A program made the position numbers and the translations under genes. From the NCBI RefSeq assembly GCF_010119225.1, contig NZ_WNKF01000009.1:168113-232112 (forward strand): a stretch of DNA of 64,000 bases, written 5' to 3'. Origin of the DNA: Cyclobacterium roseum. Its GTDB lineage: Bacteria > Bacteroidota > Bacteroidia > Cytophagales > Cyclobacteriaceae. Shown here piece by piece: positions 55,001 through 63,972 of this stretch. The notes beneath the pieces were generated by a model. That model worked only from the letters and a program-made list of their open reading frames with translations, had not been told where the DNA came from and made no database searches. Position 1 is the first letter of the stretch, and every line of letters starts with the position of its first letter.

Positions 55001-57241
55001 TTACTCGCCCCTTTGACCCCAGGCCGGAGGGGTTACGCCCAGTAGGTGTTTTACAAAGAAATCCCTGCGCTTCCGTTCACCATAAGCTCCTCCCGAACTG
55101 TGGCCCATCCCAGGAATCATCAAGAATTCGAATTCTTTGTCATTTTTGATCAGTTGGTCTGCAAACTGATACGTAGACGAAGGATCTACATTGTCGTCCA
55201 CTTCTCCCACAATCAGTAAGAGTTTCCCCTCCAGGTTTTTTGCATGCACCACATTCGAGCTCTCCTCATAATGTACGTCCACCGGATAACCCATCCACTG
55301 TTCGTTCCACCAGATTTTATCCATGCGGTTGTCGTGGCAGCCACAGGAAGATACGGCCACTTTGTAAAACTCAGGGTGAAATAGCAGGGCTCCCGCAGCG
55401 CTTTGCCCGCCGGCGGAGGTGCCAAAAATACCCACCCGCTCCAGATCCATATAGGGGCGCTCCTTTGCGGCGGCCTTCATCCAGCGGATCCGATCCGGAA
55501 ATCCGGCGTCTTTCAGGTTTTTCCAGGCAATGTCGTGAAAGGCTTTCGATCGATTGGAAGTGCCCATGCCATCCATCTGCACCACCACAAAACCCAGTTC
55601 GGCCAATTCATTGAGCCCATTGTAATTGGGCGCAAAGGATTTGGGCACAAAAGCGCTGTGCGGACCGGCATAGATGTATTCGATGACCGGATAGGTCTTT
55701 CCGGGGTCAAAGTTGGAAGGCTTGATGATAAGCCCCCAGATATCCGTTTTGCCATCCCTTCCCCTGGCCTTAAAAATCTCCGGTGCCGACCAACCTTCCG
55801 CCAGTAAGGTGCTTATATCCGCTTTCTCCAGTTCCATGATTAGCTCCCCATTTTCGGTGTCCTTTAATACCGTGGTCGGCGCAAGGTCTTGCCGGGAATA
55901 GTGGTCCACAAAGTATTGCTGATCGGAGGACAGCGAAATCTCGTGGTTGGCATTGCCTTCGGTCAGCTGTACGAGGTTTTTTCCGTCTATGCCGATTTTA
56001 TAAAAATGCAAATGGTAGGGATCTTCATTTTTGTTTTTTCCGCTGGCCGTAAAGTAAATCACCCCGGCTTCCTCATCCACCTGCAGGATTTCCCGTACCA
56101 CCCATTCTCCCCGGGTTACCTGCCGCAGCAGCTCACCCGTACCGGCATCAAACAGGTACAAATGCCGCCATCCATCCCTTTCCGATGCCCACAGGATTTG
56201 GTTTTCCTTTTCCAGGTCCTTCCTGAAATACTTACCGCTGTAATCGATAAAGGTGGGACTTTTTTCCTCGATCAGCGTGTGCAAGGTTCCTGTTTCAGCA
56301 TCCATCTCGAATACCTTATACAGCTGGTGGCCCCGTTGGTTGTATTCCCAACGAACCGCTGAACCGTCTTTTTTCCAGTTGAGGCGGGTCAGGGCAAATT
56401 GATGATCCATTTGGTTCAGTGGTGCTTTCCAGCTGCTGCCATTTTCCAGATTAAAAATAACCGGCACGCGTACGGGCAGGGCATCTCCAGGCTTCAGGTA
56501 ATCCCTTTCTATCAGTTTGGGCTGTAGCTGGTCTGCGGGGGAAGAGGCGATCAAGGTCAATTTCCGGACCTCACTGGGCCTGAATTTAAAGGTAGCTATC
56601 TTTTTACTGTCGGCTGACCATTCCAATCGGGCAGCATAATGGTCACCGATGACCCCATCGCTGCTCAGTTTTTCCTCCTTGCCCGAAGCCAGGTCTTTTA
56701 CATACACATTATAATCCCTGATAAACGCTTCCTTTTTACCATCTGGAGAGGACACTGGCCTCCCTTCGTATGCCGGACGTATGGTTCCCCAATAGCGAGA
56801 ATCACGGGATTCAGGCTCCTCTATTTTTTCAAGCCGGCTTTGCTGCTCATCCCATTCCCAAACCACCCCCTGGTTTTTGAACTGGATTTTGCCTTTCTCC
56901 AATTTGATATCCGTCAATTTCAGTTCCCTTTCTGAAAATTCCCTGCCGGTACTATCGGCCAGGGCTTTTGCCAGGAGGTGCCGGTCAAACAAGGGGGCTT
57001 TCTCCTTACCTTCCGGATCAATTTTCAGGTAGTGGATACCTTCGGTCGTTCTTACCGAGTAGGTAAGCACATTTTCCTCCTGCCATTCGATACCCATAGG
57101 GGAATGGTATACCTTGTCCTTGTAGGCTTCTTTTACAGCGGCAGCCCGTTGATAATCTTCCAGCCTCCCCTGCCCATGCCCATGCCCCATCCAGGGAAGT
57201 ATCAAAAATGCGAGGGTAAAGAGAAGGGAGTAATTTTTCAT
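55001..57241 (-). CDS. S9 family dipeptidyl-peptidase (DPP IV-like), exported
   Basis: A 746-residue exported serine peptidase with a signal peptide ([19 protein letters not shown]). The N-terminal eight-bladed propeller (PF00930, residues about 90-440) includes [20 protein letters not shown] and the segment with [20 protein letters not shown]. The hydrolase domain (PF00326, about 480-746) has [14 protein letters not shown] with the nucleophilic Ser at about 609, Asp in GEVDDNVDP (about 682), and His in [10 protein letters not shown] (about 714). It removes N-terminal dipeptides in the periplasm. The gene is bracketed by copies of the 134-bp repeat: 35 bp before the start codon and directly at the stop codon. 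Confidence 0.93.
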   Translation of the reverse strand: MKNYSLLFTLAFLILPWMGHGHGQGRLEDYQRAAAVKEAYKDKVYHSPMGIEWQEENVLTYSVRTTEGIHYLKIDPEGKEKAPLFDRHLLAKALADSTGREFSERELKLTDIKLEKGKIQFKNQGVVWEWDEQQSRLEKIEEPESRDSRYWGTIRPAYEGRPVSSPDGKKEAFIRDYNVYVKDLASGKEEKLSSDGVIGDHYAARLEWSADSKKIATFKFRPSEVRKLTLIASSPADQLQPKLIERDYLKPGDALPVRVPVIFNLENGSSWKAPLNQMDHQFALTRLNWKKDGSAVRWEYNQRGHQLYKVFEMDAETGTLHTLIEEKSPTFIDYSGKYFRKDLEKENQILWASERDGWRHLYLFDAGTGELLRQVTRGEWVVREILQVDEEAGVIYFTASGKNKNEDPYHLHFYKIGIDGKNLVQLTEGNANHEISLSSDQQYFVDHYSRQDLAPTTVLKDTENGELIMELEKADISTLLAEGWSAPEIFKARGRDGKTDIWGLIIKPSNFDPGKTYPVIEYIYAGPHSAFVPKSFAPNYNGLNELAELGFVVVQMDGMGTSNRSKAFHDIAWKNLKDAGFPDRIRWMKAAAKERPYMDLERVGIFGTSAGGQSAAGALLFHPEFYKVAVSSCGCHDNRMDKIWWNEQWMGYPVDVHYEESSNVVHAKNLEGKLLLIVGEVDDNVDPSSTYQFADQLIKNDKEFEFLMIPGMGHSSGGAYGERKRRDFFVKHLLGVTPPAWGQRGE

Positions 57242-57275
57242 GGTTTAAATCGATTAAAGATGTCTGTAAGCATTT

Positions 57276-57940
57276 CGCTCCGCGGAATTTGTAATTCCGT
57301 GGTACAGATAAAGGGGATTTGTAATCCCCCGGTCGGGCACGAACCCAGGATTGCAAATCCTGAGTAGCTGTAGTCCGACATTGCAAATGTCGAACAGCAA
57401 GGCCCCGTACCGCTCCGCGGAATTTGTAATTCCGTGGACAGATAAAGGGGATTTGTAATCCCCGGAACGCACACGTAACCAGGATTGCAAATCCTGATTT
57501 ATCTGGGTTCGACATTGCAAATGTCGAACAGCTCGGCCTCGTACCGCTCCGCGGAATTTGCAATTCCGTGGGGCAGATAATGGGGATTTGTAATCCCCGA
57601 ACGCGCACGTAACCAGGATTGCAAATCCTGAATATCTGAAGTTCGACATTGCAAATGTCGAACAGCACGGTCTCGTACTGCTCCGCGGAATTTACAATTC
57701 CGTGAGGCAGATAAAGGGGATTTGTAATCCCCGAACGCGCACGTAACCAGGATTGCAAATCCTGATTTATCTGGGTTCGCCATTGCAAATGTCGAACAGC
57801 ACGGTCTCGTACCGCTCCGCGGAATTTGCAATTCCGTGGGGCAGATAATGGGGATTTGTAATCCCCGGAACGCACACGAAAGCAGGATTGCAAATCCTGA
57901 GCATCTGGGTTAGACATGGCAAATGTCGAGCAACTCTACG
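57276..57940. repeat. Tandem array of five 134-bp units made of four hairpins
   Basis: The unit CGCTCCGCGGAATTT... recurs at 57276, 57411, 57545, 57679 and 57813, spacing 135, 134, 134, 134 bp. Each unit carries four inverted repeats with three-base loops: A, CGCGGAATT-TGT-AATTCCGTGG; B, GGGGATT-TGT-AATCCCC; C, AGGATT-GCA-AATCCT; D, TTCGACATT-GCA-AATGTCGAA. All four share the core ATTTGYAAT on one strand or the other, with different outer arms. Some copies have TGC for TGT in A. All six frames stay open through most of it and give repetitive, non-biological peptides, so no protein is called. It lies between the dinB stop and the peptidase start. Confidence 0.92.
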
Positions 57941-58384
57941 TTATTTTCCATACTTCACCACGATCCCCAACTGCCCAGCGTGGTAGGCCGTGTGTGTACT
58001 AATTCTGCCTAAGGCCTCTATTTTCGACTTTTTCCCAAATTCCTTGGTTTCAATAACGGTTTCCCAGTTTTCCTGGTTTCCGATGGCTTTTTCCAGTTGC
58101 TTTCCAGCCTCTTCTACAAAGGCCAACAACGATTCCAAATTTGTCCATACCCCATTGTCTTTCCCCTCCTTGAGCGTTTGAGCATCTACTTTAACACCCA
58201 TATTACCAAAAACATTCTTAGCAAAGAGCAATTCTACCTCAGCAATGTGGCGGATCAAAAAGCCTGCGGAATTGGGACTGTCTCCCAATTTTTTCGGAAG
58301 GTCCTCGGTTTTGATTGTGTTTAGTTGATTTGTCAATCGGGTACGGCCTTCTTTCCAAAGTGTGATAATTGCTGTTCGATCCAT
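57941..58384 (-). CDS. DinB family protein
   Basis: A 147-residue four-helix bundle of the DinB/YfiT type. Metal-binding histidines are His46 (FLIRHIAEVELLF) and His131/His135 (STHTAYHAGQ). Such proteins often catalyse thiol (bacillithiol) S-transfer or related reactions, though this branch is uncharacterised. The gene is upstream of the S9 peptidase on the same strand, separated by the 134-bp repeat array. The frame is complete with an ATG start. Confidence 0.88.
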   Translation of the reverse strand: MDRTAIITLWKEGRTRLTNQLNTIKTEDLPKKLGDSPNSAGFLIRHIAEVELLFAKNVFGNMGVKVDAQTLKEGKDNGVWTNLESLLAFVEEAGKQLEKAIGNQENWETVIETKEFGKKSKIEALGRISTHTAYHAGQLGIVVKYGK

Positions 58385-58499
58385 CGTTCTTTTTTTTATC
58401 GTAAAAATACGCTGCTTAAAAAATGGATGGGGTGATAATAATCATGTTCCATATAGTTTTTTGCTTTCTCGTTTTTGGGATTCCCTTGTATTAATCGTA

Positions 58500-58511
58500 A
58501 TATTGCAATAT
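58500..58511 (+). promoter_or_regulatory. ArsR-like palindromic operator
   Basis: ATATTGCAATAT is a perfect 12-bp palindrome, embedded in ATCGTAATATTGCAATATGTAA, 59 bp before the DUF6428 start. The sequence is like ArsR/SmtB operators in Bacteroidota arsenic-resistance promoters. No ArsR gene is next to it. Confidence 0.5.
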
Positions 58512-58569
58512 GTAAATATAGGTAGTTGCCAGTGCTAAATTTGAACCTTAAGACTAAAACTTTAAAATA

Positions 58570-59112
58570 ATGAAAACAGCAGAATTTACCCAATTCCTTG
58601 AAGAAAATCCCTTTAAGGCCCTGTTCTTCGAATATCAAACCGGTCAGTACGTACGTACCGACTACCACATTACCGAAATTAAGAATGTCAATTTCGATAC
58701 CGTAGACTGTGGTGGTTTGCGGAATCAATGGTCGGAGGTGCATATACAATTGTGGGAAAATAAAAACCCGGAGCCAGATCATGCTGTGGATACCACCAAA
58801 GCCCTGAAGATTTTTGAATTGGTCAATAGCGTAAGGGAAACTTACCCTCAAGCTGAGATCAAATTCGAATATGGGAATGCAGTTTTCCCAACTGCAGTGC
58901 TTCCGGTTCATCAGGTTAAGGATACCGGCAATGCACTGATCGTACAGCTTGTTCCCGATCAGACCACCTGTAAAGCCAAGGACAGAGCCAGCAGCCCGGA
59001 AGAAAAAGCAGCCGCCTGCTGCGGACCAGTGTCTGAAAAACCCAAAATTAACGTTTCAATGACTTCCCTTCAGCCTGCAGATAGCTGCGAACCTGGATCA
59101 AACTGCTGTTGA
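58570..59112 (+). CDS. DUF6428 family protein
   Basis: A 180-residue protein starting MKTAEFTQFLEENPFKALFF. The pattern YVRTDYHITEIKNVNFDTVD, CGGLRNQWSEVHIQLWEN, and ALKIFELVNSVRETYPQAEI matches DUF6428, a Bacteroidota family usually encoded between an ArsR regulator and a low-molecular-weight phosphatase / arsenite efflux gene. The C-terminal tail is cysteine-rich (TTCKAKDR, AACCGPVSEKP, DSCEPGSNCC), suggesting metal or arsenite binding. Here none of the other ars genes is present in the window, but an ArsR-like operator precedes it. A short hairpin (ATGCCCTTTATAGTAAGGGCAT) follows. Confidence 0.8.
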   Translation: MKTAEFTQFLEENPFKALFFEYQTGQYVRTDYHITEIKNVNFDTVDCGGLRNQWSEVHIQLWENKNPEPDHAVDTTKALKIFELVNSVRETYPQAEIKFEYGNAVFPTAVLPVHQVKDTGNALIVQLVPDQTTCKAKDRASSPEEKAAACCGPVSEKPKINVSMTSLQPADSCEPGSNCC

Positions 59113-59349
59113 TAATCCCTGATGCCCTTTATAGTAAGGGCATGAGTTCCTGCCATGAATGCCTGAATAATGCGTTTATTCACGCATTCGTGGCCATCAC
59201 ATTTTCCGATAGGAGGGATTTTCGAACCATGAATTTTTAAAAACTTCCTAAACAACCGAAATACTTCTTACTTTTTTCTCTCATTTTACCAAAATTTATA
59301 AGAGACTCTCCCTTTCTACCCAATTAATTAGCTTATCTTAACAAGGAGA

Positions 59350-59649
59350 TTGATCCGCCACCTGCTGCCACCGCATGCCGACAACGAACAGGCATCGGAA
59401 TATTTACGTTTGGAAATCGGTGCAAAAGATCCCCATATCGAATGGGTGGTGGTACGGCCGGACTCGCTGATAGACCAAAGCGAAGTCACGGCCTACCAGG
59501 CTTTTCCCTCCCCTACCCGAAGTGCCCTTTTCAACCCAGGGAAAACCAGCCGCATCCATGTGGGGAATTTTATGGCCCGGCTTTTGGTGGAAAATGAACT
59601 GTGGGAGCAATGGAAAGGGCAAATGCCCGTACTGTATAACCGGGCATGA
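59350..59649 (+). pseudogene. C-terminal fragment of an NAD(P)-binding (SDR-like) oxidoreductase
   Basis: About 99 codons without a proper start: HADNEQASEYLRLEIGAKDP, IEWVVVRPDSLIDQSEVTAY and NPGKTSRIHVGNFMARLLVE, ending NRA-stop. This is the C-terminal half of an atypical SDR (NAD(P)H-binding) protein of Bacteroidota; the N-terminal Rossmann GxxGxxG half is missing. The upstream 230 bp contain no frame that could supply it. Confidence 0.6.
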
Positions 59650-59730
59650 AAAGGCTACTCCCTCTACCTTAAAGCAGGTCCCGAAAATCCTGTGACGACA
59701 ACTGAACCCCTTGACTAAATAAAACTCACT

Positions 59731-60189
59731 ATGAAAAATGCACCGTACACCACCTTTATTTTGATGCTTGCCTGTTCGGCCATTTCCATGTACATCACCA
59801 TGTATTTCAATACCTATGAGCTAAGTCATGTCTTTTTCAGCTGGACCAGAATGTACATGACCCTGATCGGTATTGGCGGCATGGCCATCATCATGTTTTT
59901 GTTTATGCGGAAAATGTACGCCAACCAGAAAAAAAATATGGCCATTATCCTGGGCAGTATTTTGCTGATGGCAAGCGCCACCTTTTTGGTAAGGCAGCAG
60001 ATCCCCATTACGGACGTGAAATGGATGCGGGCGATGATCCCTCACCATTCCATTGCCATCCTGACCAGCAAACAGGCAGACTTGCAGGATCCGGAGGTGA
60101 AAAAATTAGCCGATGAAATCATCAAAGCCCAGGAAAGAGAAATAGCCGAGATGAAAGCGATGATCAGGCGATTGGAAAATAATCAATAG
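59731..60189 (+). CDS. DUF305 family membrane protein
   Basis: A 152-residue protein with three N-terminal hydrophobic helices (about 8-28, 40-60, 69-86) and a C-terminal DUF305-like part: DVKWMRAMIPHHSIAILTSK, then DPEVKKLADEIIKAQEREIA and EMKAMIRRLENNQ. The HH pair and helix repeat are typical of DUF305, which binds metal. Six bases before the DUF421 gene, so probably co-transcribed. Role: envelope metal or stress response, inference. Confidence 0.82.
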   Translation: MKNAPYTTFILMLACSAISMYITMYFNTYELSHVFFSWTRMYMTLIGIGGMAIIMFLFMRKMYANQKKNMAIILGSILLMASATFLVRQQIPITDVKWMRAMIPHHSIAILTSKQADLQDPEVKKLADEIIKAQEREIAEMKAMIRRLENNQ

Positions 60190-60195
60190 GAAAAG

Positions 60196-60717
60196 ATGGA
60201 AACTATTTGGTTTGATAACTGGGAAAGCCTGTTCCGTACCGTTTGTTTAACCACCCTGGGATACATTGCCATGGTGTTGTTATTAAGGATATCAGGTAAA
60301 AGGACCCTTTCTAAAATGAATGCCTTTGATTTTGTCGTTACCATTGCCCTAGGCTCCTGCCTGGCCAGTGTAGCTCTAAACAAAAACATTTCCTTGGCCG
60401 ATGGGGTAACGGCAATTGGTCTGTTTATCGCCTTCCAGTTTTTATTAACCTGGCTGTCTGTCCGGATAAAAACCATTAAAAAATTAATTACCAGTAGCCC
60501 TTCCTTACTGTTTTACAAAGGTGAATTTCTGTATCCTGCCATGAAAAAGGAGCGAATCACGGTAGAGGAGATTTATAGTAAAGGCCGGCAGGAAGGCATG
60601 GCCAGCCTGGATGAAGTCGATATGATCATTTTAGAGACTACCGGTGATATCACCATTATCGAAAAGGTCATTGGGAGTAAGAAATCGACCTATAAAAACG
60701 TTAAGGTAGCCACCTGA
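60196..60717 (+). CDS. DUF421 (YetF-like) membrane protein
   Basis: A 173-residue protein with three N-terminal helices (about 14-33, 50-68, 76-94) and the family motif LLRISGKRTLSKMNAFDFVV, then TIALGSCLASVALNKNISLA. The soluble domain has SPSLLFYKGEFLYPAMKKER, then ITVEEIYSKGRQEGMASLDE and VDMIILETTGDITIIEK. YetF-like proteins act in spore or envelope functions in other phyla; the role in Bacteroidota is unknown. Downstream of DUF305 on the same strand. Confidence 0.88.
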   Translation: METIWFDNWESLFRTVCLTTLGYIAMVLLLRISGKRTLSKMNAFDFVVTIALGSCLASVALNKNISLADGVTAIGLFIAFQFLLTWLSVRIKTIKKLITSSPSLLFYKGEFLYPAMKKERITVEEIYSKGRQEGMASLDEVDMIILETTGDITIIEKVIGSKKSTYKNVKVAT

Positions 60718-60810
60718 AACAGCTTCTCTAATGAAGCCACTTTGTTGTAAATGGACATCTTTTGACCTGACAAGAGATACCTTTTACAAGGCTACCGGTT
60801 CAACGGATAT

Positions 60811-61524
60811 TCATTTATCCAAAAGCCCTTCGGCGGCCAAAAAGGCTTCCAACGCCTCCAGGTTGCTGAAATCCACCCGGGAACTGGCCAGTCGAGCCAT
60901 GGCAGTGCCGCTAATAATGACATAGCGAATGCTATTGTCCGGTACCGTCCAGTCCCGGATATTGGGCATGGAGCCTTCCGTGTTTCTGGTAAAATAAAAG
61001 GACAGACTAAAGGTATTCAGACTAAAGGCACTGGAATAATTGCCGGTATAAATCTGGTTCAGATGTCGGTAAGTATACGGTAGACTGGTCCATTGGCTGG
61101 GTTCGAAAGCCAGGCCTATCGGAACCCGGATATAGGCCAGCACCATACCATTAGCAACGATGTCTTCCGTAATATCGGGATCATTGATCTTGGCAATTTT
61201 TGCCGGAAAAAAGAACAGGGTATTGTTGGAATGCTTTGCCGACAGGTAATCATCGCTATAGCTCTGATCGGTGACGGTGATGGTTTTGACCATTACATTG
61301 GCATTTCCATCTTTTCCATCCTCCCCGGGCGCTCCCTCTGGCCCCTGTTCGCCTTGCGGACCCTGAGCACCAGTTGCTCCATCTTCACCGGGAATTCCTT
61401 GCTCCCCTTGCGGTCCTTGGTCGCCCGGAGGGCCTTCCGGCCCTTCAAATAAACTACAACCAAGCACTAAGCAACACAGCACAAAGATACTAAACGAGGG
61501 AATAGAGGAAAGGGACTTTTTCAT
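60811..61524 (-). CDS. Collagen-like triple-helix lipoprotein
   Basis: A 237-residue lipoprotein; the lipobox LVLGC gives Cys23. Residues about 28-75 are about 16 Gly-X-Y triplets ([15 protein letters not shown], then [10 protein letters not shown] and [13 protein letters not shown]). The C-terminal 150 residues form a globular domain ([53 protein letters not shown]). Such proteins form surface trimers in bacteria. It is convergent with the DUF421 gene. Function unknown. Confidence 0.85.
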   Translation of the reverse strand: MKKSLSSIPSFSIFVLCCLVLGCSLFEGPEGPPGDQGPQGEQGIPGEDGATGAQGPQGEQGPEGAPGEDGKDGNANVMVKTITVTDQSYSDDYLSAKHSNNTLFFFPAKIAKINDPDITEDIVANGMVLAYIRVPIGLAFEPSQWTSLPYTYRHLNQIYTGNYSSAFSLNTFSLSFYFTRNTEGSMPNIRDWTVPDNSIRYVIISGTAMARLASSRVDFSNLEALEAFLAAEGLLDK

Positions 61525-61739
61525 TTTCGGCGCAGGTAACGGTTGAAAGTAATTTTTTGAATCGGATATAGGGATAAATTGGTACTAAATATATATTTTT
61601 TTCTAAAATAACCAAAATCCTATTTGGCTATTTTTCCTACCGAACGAATCCGGTAAGCCAGGTGACCGAAGGGATGGTCTCTGGTATTTTGGTACAACCA
61701 ATCGAGACAATGGACCCTTCGATAAAAAAATCGGTTTAA
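61525..61739. other. Region upstream of collagen-like gene, with degraded frame
   Basis: 61525-61620 is an AT-rich promoter region. The plus strand 61626-61739 holds an open piece without start (GYFSYRTNPVSQVTEGMVSG, ending KKSV-stop), probably a remnant. Confidence 0.3.
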
Positions 61740-61938
61740 ATTAAGCATCTATCCCCATTGCAGGGATTATCCATTATTGGAGAAATAGCAGTTTTCGGGT
61801 ATCTTGATAGCCGTTTTTCCCTACTTTTTGCCATCATGGTACTCACTGGCATGACCTTAAGCCCCATCGGAGAAGAATTGTTTTTCAGAGGGATGGTTCA
61901 TTCCAGTTTTACTCGTTCAATGGGAGAAAGAAAATTCA
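61740..61938 (+). pseudogene. CPBP intramembrane protease fragment
   Basis: About 65 codons containing one hydrophobic helix (FSLLFAIMVLTGMTLSPIGE) and the CPBP/Abi zinc motif EELFFRG (EExxxR). Full CPBP proteases have six or more helices and two further motifs; these are absent. The frame breaks down at the 3' end of the GH43 gene, which was probably brought in by an insertion or deletion. Confidence 0.6.
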
Positions 61939-61953
61939 ACCGGAAGATACATT

Positions 61954-62985
61954 TTAGCGCTTTACCGTTGGCCAGCCATCCACCCAGCTTATCTTTTCAA
62001 TGCCCAGGCGCTCATAGCTGTCTGTATAGGCATGAAAAATCAAATAATCGATTCCGTCAAATGTATAGGCAGCATTGTGTCCCCGGGCGTAGACGGTGCG
62101 GTCCGGTCCCGTATCACCGCCCAGCACGAAGGTTCCCCCATTTTTGGCCAGGTCGACCCCGTCCTTGTCCAGATAGGGACCGGTGATATTTTCAGCCCTT
62201 CCCACCCGGATATTATAGGTGCTATTGGGACCGGCGCAGCACCTGTCCCAGGACACGAAGAGGTAATAATACTTGTCTTTTTTAAAGATAAAGGGGGCTT
62301 CAATGGCGCTATTGCCTGGCTCTTCGTCCGTATATTTAAAGTCTCTCGGCCGGGCGGCGATGGTGTGCCACTCCTGTGGTTCGGCGGGTGTTTTAAAGTC
62401 ATTGCTGAGCTTGACCATTTTCAGCCCGTTCCAATGGGAGCCAAAGCTCAGCCAGGGCGTCCCTTGTTCGTCCACGGTCAGGTGAGGGTCGATGGCATTC
62501 CAATGGTCGCGGCCCGTTACGGATTGCATCACCAGGCCCCGGTCCTCCCATTTGTAATCTTCTGATAAGGGGTTTAGCGTTTTATTCGTTGCCATACCGA
62601 TCACGGAGGTATTTTTTCCAAAGATAGAGGTGGCGTAATACAGGTACCACTGTCCGTCATGGTAGCTCAGATCCGGTGCCCAAAAACCCAGACCTTTAAA
62701 GCTTGGCAGCCTTTCTGCCACCCATTCCGGTGCTTCACTGAATACGGAGGGTTCTTTTTTCCAGGTTTTCATATCCTTTGAGGACCATACCTGAATGCCC
62801 CCACCGGTAAAATAAATGTAATAGGTATCGCCCTCTTTGGCCATGGATGGATCCCGTACCCCGGGATCGGTCGTGATATCCCCTACTTCGAAACGGCCGT
62901 CTTTTGTGGGACTTGCCCCGGACTGCTGGGCCATTACCGGGAAGGTACAAGCCAGTAGTAATGCGATCAGGAAAAAAGGTCTCAT
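61954..62985 (-). CDS. Glycoside hydrolase family 43 (endo-alpha-1,5-arabinanase-like), exported
   Basis: 343 residues from ATG 62985 (a longer start at 63045 exists, but the signal peptide MRPFFLIALLLACTFPVMAQ fits the later one). GH43 five-bladed propeller: general base Asp in TTDPGVRDPSMA, pKa-modulating Asp in NAIDPHLTVDE, and acid Glu in NSAIEAPFIFKKD. GHNAAYTFDG and CCAGPNSTYNIRVG belong to the arabinanase subgroup. It likely cleaves arabinan or related plant polysaccharide in the periplasm. No SusC/SusD genes are next to it, so it is not in a complete polysaccharide locus. The C-terminal end abuts the CPBP remnant. Confidence 0.92.
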   Translation of the reverse strand: MRPFFLIALLLACTFPVMAQQSGASPTKDGRFEVGDITTDPGVRDPSMAKEGDTYYIYFTGGGIQVWSSKDMKTWKKEPSVFSEAPEWVAERLPSFKGLGFWAPDLSYHDGQWYLYYATSIFGKNTSVIGMATNKTLNPLSEDYKWEDRGLVMQSVTGRDHWNAIDPHLTVDEQGTPWLSFGSHWNGLKMVKLSNDFKTPAEPQEWHTIAARPRDFKYTDEEPGNSAIEAPFIFKKDKYYYLFVSWDRCCAGPNSTYNIRVGRAENITGPYLDKDGVDLAKNGGTFVLGGDTGPDRTVYARGHNAAYTFDGIDYLIFHAYTDSYERLGIEKISWVDGWPTVKR

Positions 62986-63023
62986 ATGATTCAAATTTTT
63001 TGGCTTAAGGTACAATTTAATTA

Positions 63024-63395
63024 TCAATAGCCAATAGGGTAACAAAAAGAAACCTTTTTCACGAACTGCCCTGAAAACGGAACAGCAGAATAGCTATTTC
63101 CTATTTTCACAGAAGCTGTAATTCTTAAACCTGCTTCCAATCTGCTACTAAAGGAAGTACTTACAGGAGGTATATTGGGAGAGCTGGGAATAATAAGCAA
63201 ACCATCGCATTTCATGAGAACCTGTTCGCTCCAGGAGGGCCTAAACTGATGTGCCGGGACTAAGTATATCTTTGAACCTTTTGGCCCAATACCGTCGACT
63301 AAACCAACGACCGGAAAACCAATAATAAAACGGGCAACACTGACGGTCGCTTTATGAAAAAGCCCCACAGAGGGATACCCTTTGCTGCAGGACAT
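63024..63395 (-). CDS. Hypothetical protein, doubtful
   Basis: An open frame of 123 codons upstream of the GH43 gene on the same strand, starting MSCSKGYPSVGLFHKATVSV. It has short hydrophobic patches (ARFIIGFPVVGLVDG) but no signal peptide and no recognisable domain. It may be a fragment of a larger gene (GSKIYLVPAHQFRPSWSEQV). Codon use does not decide. Low confidence. Confidence 0.25.
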   Translation of the reverse strand: MSCSKGYPSVGLFHKATVSVARFIIGFPVVGLVDGIGPKGSKIYLVPAHQFRPSWSEQVLMKCDGLLIIPSSPNIPPVSTSFSSRLEAGLRITASVKIGNSYSAVPFSGQFVKKVSFCYPIGY

Positions 63396-63810
63396 TACCC
63401 CAAGGAACTTTGAAATAACAAAGAGGGCACTAAGTAGTAAACTAAGCCCCCCGCCGCTTCCAAAATCAGCAACATTCCCTGATCAAGGAAATTTTTCGTA
63501 AATCCTATGTTTTTTTTTAGTTTTTTTTGGATATGAGAAAAATGTCACTAACTTGATTACCAATATAAACAACTGACATATAGTTATTTATTTCATTATT
63601 CCGCCGTAATGAAAGTGATATGTAGTTGAAGATCCTTGCAAAAAAAAATGATTGTGTAAAATACGGTCCAATCACTATCACGGATAGCATGTACTTGGAT
63701 ACCTACGGCAAAACGGGGATAACAATTGGTTCTAGCCTTGGCTGTTCTCGAGTTAAAAAAATCTGTTCAATTCTATTCTTTGTTCTTTAACCTTCATAAA
63801 CAAGTCAAAA
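63396..63810. other. AT-rich region without a clear gene
   Basis: Contains short open pieces (plus-strand DTYGKTGITIGSSLGCSR near 63690-63745) that may be degraded coding sequence. Nothing else is supported. Confidence 0.3.
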
Positions 63811-63972
63811 ATGCTTAAGTCTTGCATAACGGTCACTCTTTTTATGATCTCCATTTTTGCGTTTCCCCAAGATGAATTAAATCTACAGGAAGAAATTTCC
63901 AGAATTGAATCGATTAAAGTGAATAAAGATGATTTGAATATTGAAACTAGTGTTAAGTTAACTATGATATGA
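63811..63972 (+). CDS. Small secreted protein or 5' gene fragment
   Basis: 53 codons with an ATG: a signal-like start MLKSCITVTLFMISIFAF, then PQDELNLQEEISRIESIKVN and KDDLNIETSVKLTMI-stop. The helix-like acidic mature part is short. It may be the 5' remnant of a longer secreted protein cut by a stop. No family. Confidence 0.4.
   Translation: MLKSCITVTLFMISIFAFPQDELNLQEEISRIESIKVNKDDLNIETSVKLTMI

Noticed and set aside
57018..57917. Long open frames through the repeat array (for example 299 codons on the minus strand)
   Set aside because: They result from the 134-bp repeats staying open in several frames; the peptides are repetitive and have no signal or domain.
57276..57940. CRISPR array
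   Set aside because: The units are directly abutting 134-bp repeats without variable spacers, and there are no cas genes.
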